Shown: positions 1-7,499 of the stretch, piece by piece
How positions within the stretch are numbered: position 1 is the first letter of the stretch
How the letters are laid out: the number at the start of each line of letters is the position of its first letter
NCBI GenBank assembly: GCA_016283075.1
Contig: JAEEMF010000084.1
Span: 1 to 23,276, forward strand
Length of the DNA stretch: 23,276 bases
Source of the DNA: Bacilli bacterium
GTDB taxonomy: Bacteria; Bacillota_I; Bacilli_A; RF39; UBA660
Direction of reading: 5' to 3'
Made by a program: the position numbers and the translations under genes
The notes under the pieces: generated by a model
Seen by the model: only the letters and a program-made list of their open reading frames with translations
Database searches by the model: none
What the model was told of the DNA's origin: nothing

Positions 1-240
1 CCAGTTGCTGAACCAGCTGTTCCTGAAGCACCTGCTGCTCCAGTAGAAACTCCAGCTCCTGTACAAGAAGCTCCAGTAGCTGAACCTGTAACTGCCGCTG
101 AAGTAGAAGCAACTACTGAAGTATCTGCTGAACCAGCAAAGAAAGGATCTAGTAAGGTTCTTATTGTAATAGCTTGTGTTGTTTTATTACTTGCTATTGC
201 ATTTGCTGTTTACACATATTTTATTTACCCAAATATTTAA
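1..240 (+). CDS. C-terminal end of a Pro/Ala/Glu-rich, membrane-anchored protein (partial)
   Basis: The reading frame is open from base 1 to a TAA at 238-240, giving the last 79 residues of a protein that starts outside the window. About 50 residues are a low-complexity Pro/Ala/Val/Glu stretch. A short basic patch (AKKGSSK) follows, then one hydrophobic segment of roughly 22 residues (VLIVIACVVLLLAIAFAVYT), and the chain ends a few residues later (YFIYPNI). This suggests a C-terminal membrane anchor with the bulk of the protein, joined by a flexible linker, on the cytoplasmic side. The GC content is higher than in neighbouring genes because of the Ala and Pro codons. The family cannot be identified from this piece. 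A strong terminator directly follows, so this is the last gene of its unit. Confidence 0.8.
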   Translation, partial: PVAEPAVPEAPAAPVETPAPVQEAPVAEPVTAAEVEATTEVSAEPAKKGSSKVLIVIACVVLLLAIAFAVYTYFIYPNI

Positions 241-249
241 CGGAAAATT

Positions 250-271
250 GAAGCATTTTGCTTCTTTTTTT
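250..271 (+). terminator. Intrinsic terminator after the partial first gene
   Basis: Perfect 6-bp stem GAAGCA / TGCTTC with a 3-nt loop, followed directly by a run of T. It lies 10 nt after the stop codon and separates the upstream unit from uvrA. Confidence 0.9.
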
Positions 272-294
272 GTGGTTTAATTTTTAAAAATATA

Positions 295-303
295 TGATAT
301 AAT
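295..303 (+). promoter_or_regulatory. Extended -10 promoter of uvrA
   Basis: TGATATAAT gives a perfect TATAAT with the TGn extension. No good -35 is seen at the expected place. The predicted start near 310 gives a leader of about 19 nt before the ATG at 329. No LexA/DinR-type operator was recognised around it. Confidence 0.7.
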
Positions 304-328
304 ATCAAGGACAAGTGAGGTGAACTAT

Positions 329-3133
329 ATGGATGAAATAGTAATAAAAGGTGCTAGAGAAAATAATTTAAAAAATATTAATTTAACATTACCTAAAAAT
401 AAACTAATTGTTATGACAGGTGTATCTGGATCAGGTAAATCATCTTTAGCTTTCGATACAATATATGCGGAAGGTGAAAGAAGATATGTAGATAGTTTAT
501 CTAGTTATGCAAGACAGTTTTTAGGTGGTACTACTAAACCAGATGTTGATAGTATAGAAGGTTTATCACCAAGTATTAGTATTGATCAAAAAAGTACTAA
601 TAATAACCCTAGAAGTACAGTAGGTACTGTTACTGAAATATATGATTTCTTAAGACTTTTATATGCTAGAATAGGTACTCCTTTTTGCCCAGTTCACCAT
701 AAACCTATATCTAGTCAATCTATAGAAGAAATGACTAATCAAGTACTTAAATATGAAGAAGGTACCAAAATAAGAATTCTTAGTCCAGTAGTATACGGAG
801 AAAAAGGAACTCATGCTGAGTTATTTGATAAACTTCGTAAAGATGGATTTGTAAGAGTTGTAGTAGATGAAGTAGACTATGACTTAAATGAAGAAATAGT
901 TTTAGATAAAAATAAAAAACATACTATTCTTGTTATAGTAGATAGATTAATTATAAAAGATGAAATAAGAAGTAGACTTTATGAAGCATTAGAACTTGCA
1001 TGTAAACTTGCTAGCGGTAAAGTAATAATTGATTTAGTAGGCAAAGAACAAGTTGTAATGAGTGAAAAGTATGCTTGCCCAGAATGTGATTTTAGTCTTC
1101 CAGAACTTGAACCAAGATTATTTTCATTTAATGCTCCATATGGTGCGTGTCCAGAATGTAATGGGCTTGGATTAAAAATGAAAGTATCTGAAGATTTACT
1201 TATTCCGGATAAAAACTTAAGTATTAATGATGGTGCAATTAAGACATTCTCAGTAGATCAAAATATCATGTATACAGAAATATGTACTACTGCTAAATAT
1301 TATGATATAGATCTTGATATGCCTGTTAAAGACTTAGATAGAGATAAATTAGATAGAATATTATATGGTAGTTTAGTTCCACTAGATTTTAAATATTCTT
1401 CTAAAAATGGTAATGAAAGAACTAAAAGAGATTTCTTTGAAGGAGTTATTACTAACTTAGAAAGAAGATACTTAGAAACTACTGCTACTTGGGTACGTGA
1501 ATGGATAGAAGGATTTATGATTGAACAAACATGTCCACTATGCCACGGATCTAGACTTAAAAAAGATGTACTTAGTGTATTAATAAATGGTAAGAATATT
1601 TATGAAATGACACAGCTTTCTATTAAAGATTTATATGATTTCTTAAGTAATTTAAAACTTACTGAAGAACAAAAGATAGTAAGTGAATTACTCGTAAAAG
1701 AAATTCTTAATAGATTATCTTTCTTAAATAATGTAGGACTAGGATATATTACCCTTAATAGATATGCTGGTACTTTATCAGGAGGAGAAGCTCAAAGAAT
1801 AAGACTTGCTACGCAAATAGGATCTAAACTTACTGGAGTACTTTATGTTCTTGATGAACCAAGTATTGGTCTTCATCAAAAAGATAATGATAGATTAATT
1901 AACTCTTTAAAAGAGATGAGAGATTTAGGAAATACTTTAATAGTCGTAGAACATGATACTGATACAATGCTTGCTGCTGATTACTTAGTAGATATTGGTC
2001 CAGGAGCAGGAGATCAAGGAGGATATGTAATGGCCTCTGGAACTCCTGAAGAAGTTATGAAAAATCCTAACTCACTTACTGGTAAATATTTAACAGGAGA
2101 ATATAAAATAGAAGTACCTAAAAATAGAAGAAAAGGTAATGGTAAATATATAGAAATAAAAGGTGCTAAAGAACATAACCTTAAAAACGTAAATGTTAAA
2201 TTTCCTCTTGGAAAATTTAATGTAGTAACAGGTGTATCTGGTTCAGGAAAATCTACACTTGTTAATGATATTTTATATAATGCCCTTACTAAAAAAATAT
2301 ATAAATCTAAAGTTATAGTAGGAGACTGTAAAGAAATAAAAGGACTTGAAAATATAGATAAAGTAGTACATATTTCTCAAGATCCAATAGGAAGAACTCC
2401 TAGAAGTAATCCTGCTACATATGTAGGAGTATTTGATGATATAAGAGATTTATATGCTGAACTTAAAGAATCTAAAATGAGAGGATATGGAAAAAATAGA
2501 TTCTCATTTAATGTAAAAGGTGGAAGATGTGAAGCTTGCTGGGGAGACGGTGTAAAACGTATTGAAATGAACTTCTTACCAGACGTATATGTTCCTTGTG
2601 AAGTATGTCATGGAACACGTTATAATAGCGAAACACTTCAAATAAAATTTAAAGATAAAAATATTAGTGATGTACTTGATATGAGAGTATCTGAAGCACT
2701 TCATTTCTTTGAAAATCAAAAGAAGATTAAAGATAAACTTCAGGTTATGGAAGATGTAGGATTAGGATATATTAAACTAGGACAAAGTGCTCCAACACTA
2801 TCAGGAGGAGAAGCTGGAAGAGTTAAACTTGCTAAAGAACTTCAAAAGAAACCTACTGGTAAAAGTTTATTTGTACTTGATGAACCTACAACAGGACTTC
2901 ATACACATGATATTAAAAAACTCTTAGAAATACTTGAAAGAATTGTTGATAATGGAGATACAGTAGTAGTTATTGAACATAATCTAGATGTAATCAAGGT
3001 TGCAGATCACATTATAGATTTAGGACCAGAAGGTGGAGATGCTGGAGGTACTATAGTGGCTACTGGTACTCCTGAAGAAATTACAAAAGTAAAAGAAAGC
3101 TATACAGGCGAGTATTTAAAAAGAGTATTATAA
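329..3133 (+). CDS. uvrA: Excinuclease ABC subunit A (UvrA)
   Basis: Damage-recognition ATPase of nucleotide excision repair; it loads UvrB onto lesions in the cytoplasm. At 934 residues it matches the usual ~940. Visible in order: Walker A GVSGSGKSS (~31-39); zinc module CPEC...CPEC (~248-278) within the family stretch PELEPRLFSFN; signature LSGGEAQR (~482) and Walker B VLDEPS; second Walker A GVSGSGKST (~635); IGRTPRSNPATY; second zinc module CEAC...CEVC (~734-757); second signature (~824) and VLDEPTTGLH. The second signature reads LSGGEAGR where LSGGEAQR is usual. The ATG at 329 is chosen over an in-frame GTG at 320 because the GTG lies inside the Shine-Dalgarno (AGGTGA, 318-323). uvrB, often adjacent in Firmicutes, is not beside it. 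It is transcribed alone between two terminators. Confidence 0.97.
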   Translation: MDEIVIKGARENNLKNINLTLPKNKLIVMTGVSGSGKSSLAFDTIYAEGERRYVDSLSSYARQFLGGTTKPDVDSIEGLSPSISIDQKSTNNNPRSTVGTVTEIYDFLRLLYARIGTPFCPVHHKPISSQSIEEMTNQVLKYEEGTKIRILSPVVYGEKGTHAELFDKLRKDGFVRVVVDEVDYDLNEEIVLDKNKKHTILVIVDRLIIKDEIRSRLYEALELACKLASGKVIIDLVGKEQVVMSEKYACPECDFSLPELEPRLFSFNAPYGACPECNGLGLKMKVSEDLLIPDKNLSINDGAIKTFSVDQNIMYTEICTTAKYYDIDLDMPVKDLDRDKLDRILYGSLVPLDFKYSSKNGNERTKRDFFEGVITNLERRYLETTATWVREWIEGFMIEQTCPLCHGSRLKKDVLSVLINGKNIYEMTQLSIKDLYDFLSNLKLTEEQKIVSELLVKEILNRLSFLNNVGLGYITLNRYAGTLSGGEAQRIRLATQIGSKLTGVLYVLDEPSIGLHQKDNDRLINSLKEMRDLGNTLIVVEHDTDTMLAADYLVDIGPGAGDQGGYVMASGTPEEVMKNPNSLTGKYLTGEYKIEVPKNRRKGNGKYIEIKGAKEHNLKNVNVKFPLGKFNVVTGVSGSGKSTLVNDILYNALTKKIYKSKVIVGDCKEIKGLENIDKVVHISQDPIGRTPRSNPATYVGVFDDIRDLYAELKESKMRGYGKNRFSFNVKGGRCEACWGDGVKRIEMNFLPDVYVPCEVCHGTRYNSETLQIKFKDKNISDVLDMRVSEALHFFENQKKIKDKLQVMEDVGLGYIKLGQSAPTLSGGEAGRVKLAKELQKKPTGKSLFVLDEPTTGLHTHDIKKLLEILERIVDNGDTVVVIEHNLDVIKVADHIIDLGPEGGDAGGTIVATGTPEEITKVKESYTGEYLKRVL

Positions 3134-3158
3134 AAGCTTACTTAGGTAAGCTTTTTTT
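3132..3158 (+). terminator. Intrinsic terminator after uvrA
   Basis: Stem AAAGCTTAC / GTAAGCTTT with a 4-nt TTAG loop, running into seven T. It overlaps the uvrA stop codon. Confidence 0.92.
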
Positions 3159-3159
3159 A

Positions 3160-3168
3160 TGGTATAAT
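3160..3168 (+). promoter_or_regulatory. Extended -10 promoter of deoD-add
   Basis: TGGTATAAT, a perfect -10 with TGn, begins within two bases of the T-tract of the uvrA terminator, so no room is wasted between units. The Shine-Dalgarno AAGGAGG is at 3177-3183, ahead of the ATG at 3192. No convincing -35. Confidence 0.72.
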
Positions 3169-3191
3169 GTCATTATAAGGAGGGTATCAAT

Positions 3192-3902
3192 ATGACACCA
3201 CATATAGAAGCAAATAAAGAAGATGTAGCAAAAATAGTTATTATGCCAGGTGATCCTGTAAGAGCTAAATTAATAGCAGATAACTATTTAGAAAATGTAA
3301 AAATGATTAGTAATGTAAGAGGCATGAATGCCTTTACTGGAACATATAAAGGACTTAAAATATCAGTATTTCCTTCAGGAATGGGAATACCTAGTATGGG
3401 AATATACTCATATGAACTTTTTAAAGAATATGATGTAGATAAAATTATTAAAGTAGGAACATGTGGTTCTTATACAAAAGATTTAGATTTAGGAGATTTA
3501 GTAGTAGTAAACGCTTCTTACTCTGAATCTACTTATGCTAAAGTACAAGATAATGTAGATGATGACTTAATATATGCAAGTGATTTTATTAATTTTTATT
3601 TAAGAGAAACTGCTGAAGAAATGGGTAAACATGTAACAATAGCAAATGTTCATAGTAGTGATGTATTTTATGAAGAAGATGATAATATAAGAAAAAATGC
3701 TATGGATAAACATGTTTGTATGGCCTGTGAAATGGAATCATTTGCACTATTTCATAACGCTAAGAAGTTTGGTAAAAAAGCATCTCAAATTCTTACTGTA
3801 ACAGATAACTTAGTAACAGGAGAAAGAGCAAGCGCTAGTGATAGAACTAATAAAGTTAATGATATGATAGTAATAGCTCTAGAAAGCGCATTAAAATTAT
3901 GA
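3192..3902 (+). CDS. deoD: Purine-nucleoside phosphorylase, DeoD type
   Basis: Splits purine nucleosides with phosphate into free base plus (deoxy)ribose-1-phosphate in the cytoplasm. The 236 residues fit the hexameric low-molecular-weight DeoD class. Visible: N-terminal MTPHIEA with the conserved His4; MPGDPVRAK (~18-26, phosphate site); RGMNAFTGTYKG (~43-54); VGTCGSY (~88-94); CEMESFAL (~179-186, ribose-binding Glu); TVTDNLVTGE with the proton-donor Asp at ~205, and a downstream Arg at ~218. The start is set by the Shine-Dalgarno AAGGAGG 8 nt upstream. Its TGA overlaps the next ATG by 4 nt (ATGA), so translation with add is probably coupled. Together the pair turns adenosine into inosine and then hypoxanthine. 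Confidence 0.96.
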   Translation: MTPHIEANKEDVAKIVIMPGDPVRAKLIADNYLENVKMISNVRGMNAFTGTYKGLKISVFPSGMGIPSMGIYSYELFKEYDVDKIIKVGTCGSYTKDLDLGDLVVVNASYSESTYAKVQDNVDDDLIYASDFINFYLRETAEEMGKHVTIANVHSSDVFYEEDDNIRKNAMDKHVCMACEMESFALFHNAKKFGKKASQILTVTDNLVTGERASASDRTNKVNDMIVIALESALKL

Positions 3903-4852
3903 TAGATATTAAGTATTTACCTAAAGTAGAACTTCATTTACATTTAGATGGTTCAGTAAGACCTTCTACTGCTAAAGAAATACTAGGTTATGAAACTAAG
4001 TATGATATGCAAGTAAATAGAAACTGTAATGATTTAAATGACTATTTAAAGAAGTTTGATATACCAAATGAAATAATGCAAACAAAAGATAATATAGCAA
4101 GAGTAGCATATGAACTAGGTAATGATTTAAGAAATGATAATGTTATATATGCTGAAATAAGATTTGCTCCTAGTAAACATTTAAAAGAAGGATTAAATAG
4201 ATATGAAGTAGTAGAAGCAGTTTTAAATGGACTTTCTAATGTAGATTTAAAAACTAATTTAATTCTTTGTATGATGAGAGGAGATTCTTTTGAAGATAAC
4301 TTAGAAGTAATAAATGTTGCAAAACATTTTCTAGGTAAAGGCGTAGTAGCTCTAGATCTTGCCGGAGCAGAAGCTTTATATCCTACAAAAGATTATGAAG
4401 AATTATTTACTATAGCTAAGAAGTATAATATACCTTTTACTATTCATGCTGGTGAAGCAGATGGAGTGCAAAGTATTAAAGATGCAATTAGTTTTGGTGC
4501 TAAAAGAATAGGACACGGAGTAAGAATAGTAGAAGATGAAAAACTAATAGAACTTGTTAAAGAAAAGGATATTCTTTTAGAAGTATGTCCTACATGTAAT
4601 ATTCAAACAGGAATATTTCCTAATTTAAAGAGTCATCCTGTTAAAGAGTTATATAATAAAGGAGTAAAAGTATGTATTAATACTGATAATCGTACAGTAT
4701 CAGATCTTACTTTAAATAGAGAATATAAAAACTTAATAACTAATTTAGATTTTAATATAGATAACTTTATTAAAATGAATAAAGATGCTGTAAGACACTC
4801 ATTTTTAAGTGAAGATGAAAAACAAAAGTTAATTAATAAATTAACAATATAA
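3899..4852 (+). CDS. add: Adenosine deaminase
   Basis: Zinc-dependent hydrolase that converts (deoxy)adenosine to (deoxy)inosine. The 317 residues are typical of the family. Metal and catalytic motifs are in place: HLHLDG (His13, His15); HAGEADG (~183-189, metal His and catalytic Glu); RIGHGVRI (~203-210, His206); VCPTCNIQTG; and NTDNRTVS (~261-268, metal Asp263). The start ATG overlaps the deoD stop, so it depends on deoD translation; no strong separate ribosome binding site is seen. Its product inosine is the substrate of the upstream phosphorylase, which makes this a self-contained purine salvage unit. Adenine deaminase is less likely because the adenosine-deaminase signatures are intact. 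Confidence 0.95.
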   Translation: MIDIKYLPKVELHLHLDGSVRPSTAKEILGYETKYDMQVNRNCNDLNDYLKKFDIPNEIMQTKDNIARVAYELGNDLRNDNVIYAEIRFAPSKHLKEGLNRYEVVEAVLNGLSNVDLKTNLILCMMRGDSFEDNLEVINVAKHFLGKGVVALDLAGAEALYPTKDYEELFTIAKKYNIPFTIHAGEADGVQSIKDAISFGAKRIGHGVRIVEDEKLIELVKEKDILLEVCPTCNIQTGIFPNLKSHPVKELYNKGVKVCINTDNRTVSDLTLNREYKNLITNLDFNIDNFIKMNKDAVRHSFLSEDEKQKLINKLTI

Positions 4853-4854
4853 TG

Positions 4855-4863
4855 TGATACAAT
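4855..4863 (+). promoter_or_regulatory. Candidate extended -10 promoter of the M16 pair
   Basis: TGATACAAT, an extended -10 with one mismatch, sits just after the add stop codon. An unextended TATAAT overlaps the stop at 4848-4853. Initiation ~7 nt downstream (~4870) would place the following hairpin at the very 5' end of the mRNA. No other promoter-like sequence was seen before 4912. Confidence 0.45.
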
Positions 4864-4869
4864 AGATAA

Positions 4870-4895
4870 AAACGCCGTAATTACGGCGTTTATTT
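4870..4895 (+). terminator. Palindromic hairpin between add and the M16 genes; terminator or 5' stem-loop
   Basis: Perfect 22-bp palindrome (11-bp arms, AAACGCCGTAA and its complement) followed by TTTATTT. The T-tract is poorer than in the other terminators of this window, which have seven or more T. It most likely ends the deoD-add transcript, but it may also form the 5' end of the next mRNA. Confidence 0.65.
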
Positions 4896-4911
4896 AAAAT
4901 AGAGGTGAAGT

Positions 4912-6189
4912 ATGGAATATATAAAAGAAAGTACTGGGTCATATAATTTACATACTATAAAAGTAGATAAGTTTAAAAATATTTGTATGACTATAAAATT
5001 TAAAGCACCATTTAATGAAAAAGAAATAGTTTATAGAAACTTTCTAGATATTATTTTAATAGAAGCAAGTAAAAAATATTCATCTAGAAGACTTTTAAAA
5101 CTTGCAACTATTGATCTATATAACTTAAAAATATATTCAAATAGTACTAGAAGAGGTAAGTATAGTATTCTAAGTTTTAGTACATCTTTCTTATCAGAAA
5201 AATATACTGAAAAAGGAATGTTTTCTAAATCTATAGAACTACTTTTTGAACTAATACTTAATCCTTATGTAAAGAATAATGAATTTGATAAAGAATTATT
5301 TGATGTATGTAAGAATATTTTAAGAGATGATATTATTTCTTCTAAAGATAATCCTAGTAGAGTAGCAGTACTTGGATTAAAGAAAAAAATGTCTCCTAAT
5401 ATGCCTTGTAGTTATGATGATATCGGTTCTTTAGAAGAACTTAATAAAGTTACTCCTAAGAAGTTATATGACTATTATAAAAAGGTAATTAAGACTAATA
5501 TTATAGATATCTTTATATGTGGTAATATTCCAAGTAATACATCATCTATTATTAAAGATAAGTTTAAAGTAGTAAATGAATGTATAAAAAGTGAATCTCA
5601 TTATATAAAAGAATCTAACTTTAAAGATAAATACTCTATTTATAAAGAAAGTAAAAAAGTAAAACAAAGTGTTTTTACTTTAGGATTTAAACTTAAAGAT
5701 ATGGATATGTTTGAATATAGATATGTATTGCCAGTATATAACTATATTTTAGGAGCAGGTCCTAGTTCAAAACTATTTAAAGAAGTAAGAGAAAAGAATA
5801 GTTTATGTTATTCTATATCTTCTAATATTAATCAGTTAGATAGTATTGGTTTAATAATAGCCGGTATTAATAAAGATAACTTTGATAAAGTAAAAGAATT
5901 ATGTTTAAAACTAATTGATGATATGGAAAAAGGTAAGTTTAGTGATGATGATATAAAAGAAGCTATTAAGTGTTATTTAGATGGACTATATAGTGTATAT
6001 GATGGTGTATCTTCTATATCAAATATTTATGAATCAGTAGAGTACTTTGATAGTGATATGCCAGAAGTAATGAAAGAAAAAGTAAAAACAGTTACTAAAA
6101 AGATGATTGTAGATGTTGCAAAAAAAATAAAAGTAGATACAGTATTCTTATTAGAAGGAAGTCTTGATAATGAAAAAGAAATTAATTAA
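4912..6189 (+). CDS. ymfF: M16-family peptidase-like protein without the zinc motif (YmfF-like)
   Basis: 425-residue M16-fold protein. The N-terminal half lacks the HxxEH zinc motif: the place where it would be reads NFLDIILIEASKKYS. It is therefore probably the non-catalytic partner. The second domain keeps the family stretch GAGPSSKLFKEVREKNSLCYSI (split here as GAGPSSKLFKEVR and EKNSLCYSI, ~280-300), used in substrate contact. Gene order, a motif-less subunit followed directly by an active one, matches Bacillus YmfF-YmfH. The ribosome binding site GGTGA (4904-4908) is 3 nt before the ATG. It overlaps the next gene by 20 nt. Physiological substrates of these pairs are poorly known; peptide processing is the general expectation. 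No signal peptide is seen, so a cytoplasmic place is likely. Confidence 0.85.
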   Translation: MEYIKESTGSYNLHTIKVDKFKNICMTIKFKAPFNEKEIVYRNFLDIILIEASKKYSSRRLLKLATIDLYNLKIYSNSTRRGKYSILSFSTSFLSEKYTEKGMFSKSIELLFELILNPYVKNNEFDKELFDVCKNILRDDIISSKDNPSRVAVLGLKKKMSPNMPCSYDDIGSLEELNKVTPKKLYDYYKKVIKTNIIDIFICGNIPSNTSSIIKDKFKVVNECIKSESHYIKESNFKDKYSIYKESKKVKQSVFTLGFKLKDMDMFEYRYVLPVYNYILGAGPSSKLFKEVREKNSLCYSISSNINQLDSIGLIIAGINKDNFDKVKELCLKLIDDMEKGKFSDDDIKEAIKCYLDGLYSVYDGVSSISNIYESVEYFDSDMPEVMKEKVKTVTKKMIVDVAKKIKVDTVFLLEGSLDNEKEIN

Positions 6190-7453
6190 AGGATTAGACC
6201 TAGAAGTATATAGTGAAAAACTATCTAATGGTTTAGAAGTATATATTATTCCTTTTAAAAACGTTAAACTAACTTATGCAACATATACAACTCGTTATGG
6301 CGGAAATAATAATGAGTTTATTCCTTACGGAGAAAAAGAAATGATAAATGTTCCAAAAGGAATAGCCCATTTTCTAGAACATAAAATGTTTGAACAAGAA
6401 GATGGCTCAGACGCTTTTAAATATTTTAATGAAAATGGTGCAAGAGCAAATGCTTATACATCTAGTAAACAAACTACTTATTTATTTTCTGGAGTAAATG
6501 AATTTTATAATAATTTAAAACACTTACTTTCTTATGTAGAATCTCCATATTTTACAGATAAGAATGTTGAAAAAGAAAAAGGTATTATTAAAGAAGAAAT
6601 ACATATGGGAGATGACAATCCATATTCCCGTGTATATAAAGGATTATTATTTAATAGTTTAATAAACCATCCTATGAAATACCCAGTAATAGGTACTGAT
6701 GAAAGTGTTAGTAGTATTACTAAAGAAGACTTATATAAGTGTTATAATACTTTCTATCATCCTTCTAACATGTTCCTTGTTATTACTGGTAATGTAAATC
6801 CAGTTATAACTATTAAACTTATAAGAGATCATGAAAATAAAAGAAACTTAAAAAGTAAAAGAAAAATTACTCTAGGTGAATATAAAGAACCTAATGAAGT
6901 ATTTAGAAAAGAAGAAAAACTTAAAATGGATATTACTGTTCCTAAAATAGGAATAGCTTATAAAATAAATATTAAAGATATTAAACTTAATAAATATAAA
7001 GTTAGATCTTATATATTAAGTGGTATATCTACTAAGCTAGATGAAACATCTCTTTTCTATGAAAAGATGAGTAAGAAAGATATTCTAACTATTCCAGTAG
7101 ATTTAGAAGGTATTGTACTAGATGATCATATTATAGTAATGATACTTGCTGAAACAAATAATCCTTCTTTATTATTAAAAGAAATAAAGAAAGAATTAAA
7201 AGATTTAAGTATAACAGAGGAAGAACATAATAGAGCAATTAAATCTTCAATATGCTCTCAAATTACTAGTAGTGATAATATCTTTAAAATGAATAGTTTA
7301 TTAATGAGTTCAATTATTAATAATGGTGAAGTTGTATATAATCCTATTAAGAGAATAAGAAAGTATAATTTAAAAGAATATAAAAAGATTATTTCATCTA
7401 TAAATTTAGATAATTATACTATTTTTGAAATAGACCCTTTAAAAGAAGACTAA
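6170..7453 (+). CDS. ymfH: M16-family zinc metallopeptidase, active subunit (YmfH-like)
   Basis: 427-residue partner of the upstream protein. It carries the inverted zinc motif HFLEH (67-71: His67, catalytic Glu70, His71), followed by KMFE, and a downstream acidic helix EKEKGIIKEEIHMGDD (~135-150) supplying the third metal ligand. YTSSKQTTYLF (~96-106) is also typical. The ATG at 6170 is preferred to an in-frame TTG at 6164 because the Shine-Dalgarno AAGGAAG (6155-6161) then lies 8 nt away rather than 2. Overlap with the upstream gene suggests coupled, near-equal synthesis, as expected for a heterodimer. The neighbours usual in Bacillus (pgsA, rodZ-like genes) are absent here. The C-terminal domain is more divergent. 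Confidence 0.88.
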   Translation: MKKKLIKGLDLEVYSEKLSNGLEVYIIPFKNVKLTYATYTTRYGGNNNEFIPYGEKEMINVPKGIAHFLEHKMFEQEDGSDAFKYFNENGARANAYTSSKQTTYLFSGVNEFYNNLKHLLSYVESPYFTDKNVEKEKGIIKEEIHMGDDNPYSRVYKGLLFNSLINHPMKYPVIGTDESVSSITKEDLYKCYNTFYHPSNMFLVITGNVNPVITIKLIRDHENKRNLKSKRKITLGEYKEPNEVFRKEEKLKMDITVPKIGIAYKINIKDIKLNKYKVRSYILSGISTKLDETSLFYEKMSKKDILTIPVDLEGIVLDDHIIVMILAETNNPSLLLKEIKKELKDLSITEEEHNRAIKSSICSQITSSDNIFKMNSLLMSSIINNGEVVYNPIKRIRKYNLKEYKKIISSINLDNYTIFEIDPLKED

Positions 7454-7465
7454 GTCTTCTTTTTT
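7442..7465 (+). terminator. Intrinsic terminator after the M16 pair
   Basis: Arms AAAGAAGAC and GTCTTCTTT with the gene's own TAA stop codon forming the loop, then a T-run. The hairpin encodes the last codons of the upstream gene. Confidence 0.9.
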
Positions 7466-7466
7466 G

Positions 7467-7475
7467 TGTTATACT
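7467..7475 (+). promoter_or_regulatory. Extended -10 promoter of the HopA1-like gene
   Basis: TGTTATACT (TGn plus TATACT) begins right after the terminator T-run. A second TATAAT lies at 7481-7486 but is too close to the ribosome binding site (AGGAGGTG, 7487-7494). No clear -35. Confidence 0.62.
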
Positions 7476-7499
7476 ATTTATATAATAGGAGGTGTAAGA

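Noticed and set aside
4912..6189. First M16 gene as a broken copy of an active peptidase
   Set aside because: The frame is intact, codon use is normal and the second-domain motif is kept; loss of HxxEH is the normal state of the YmfF-type partner.
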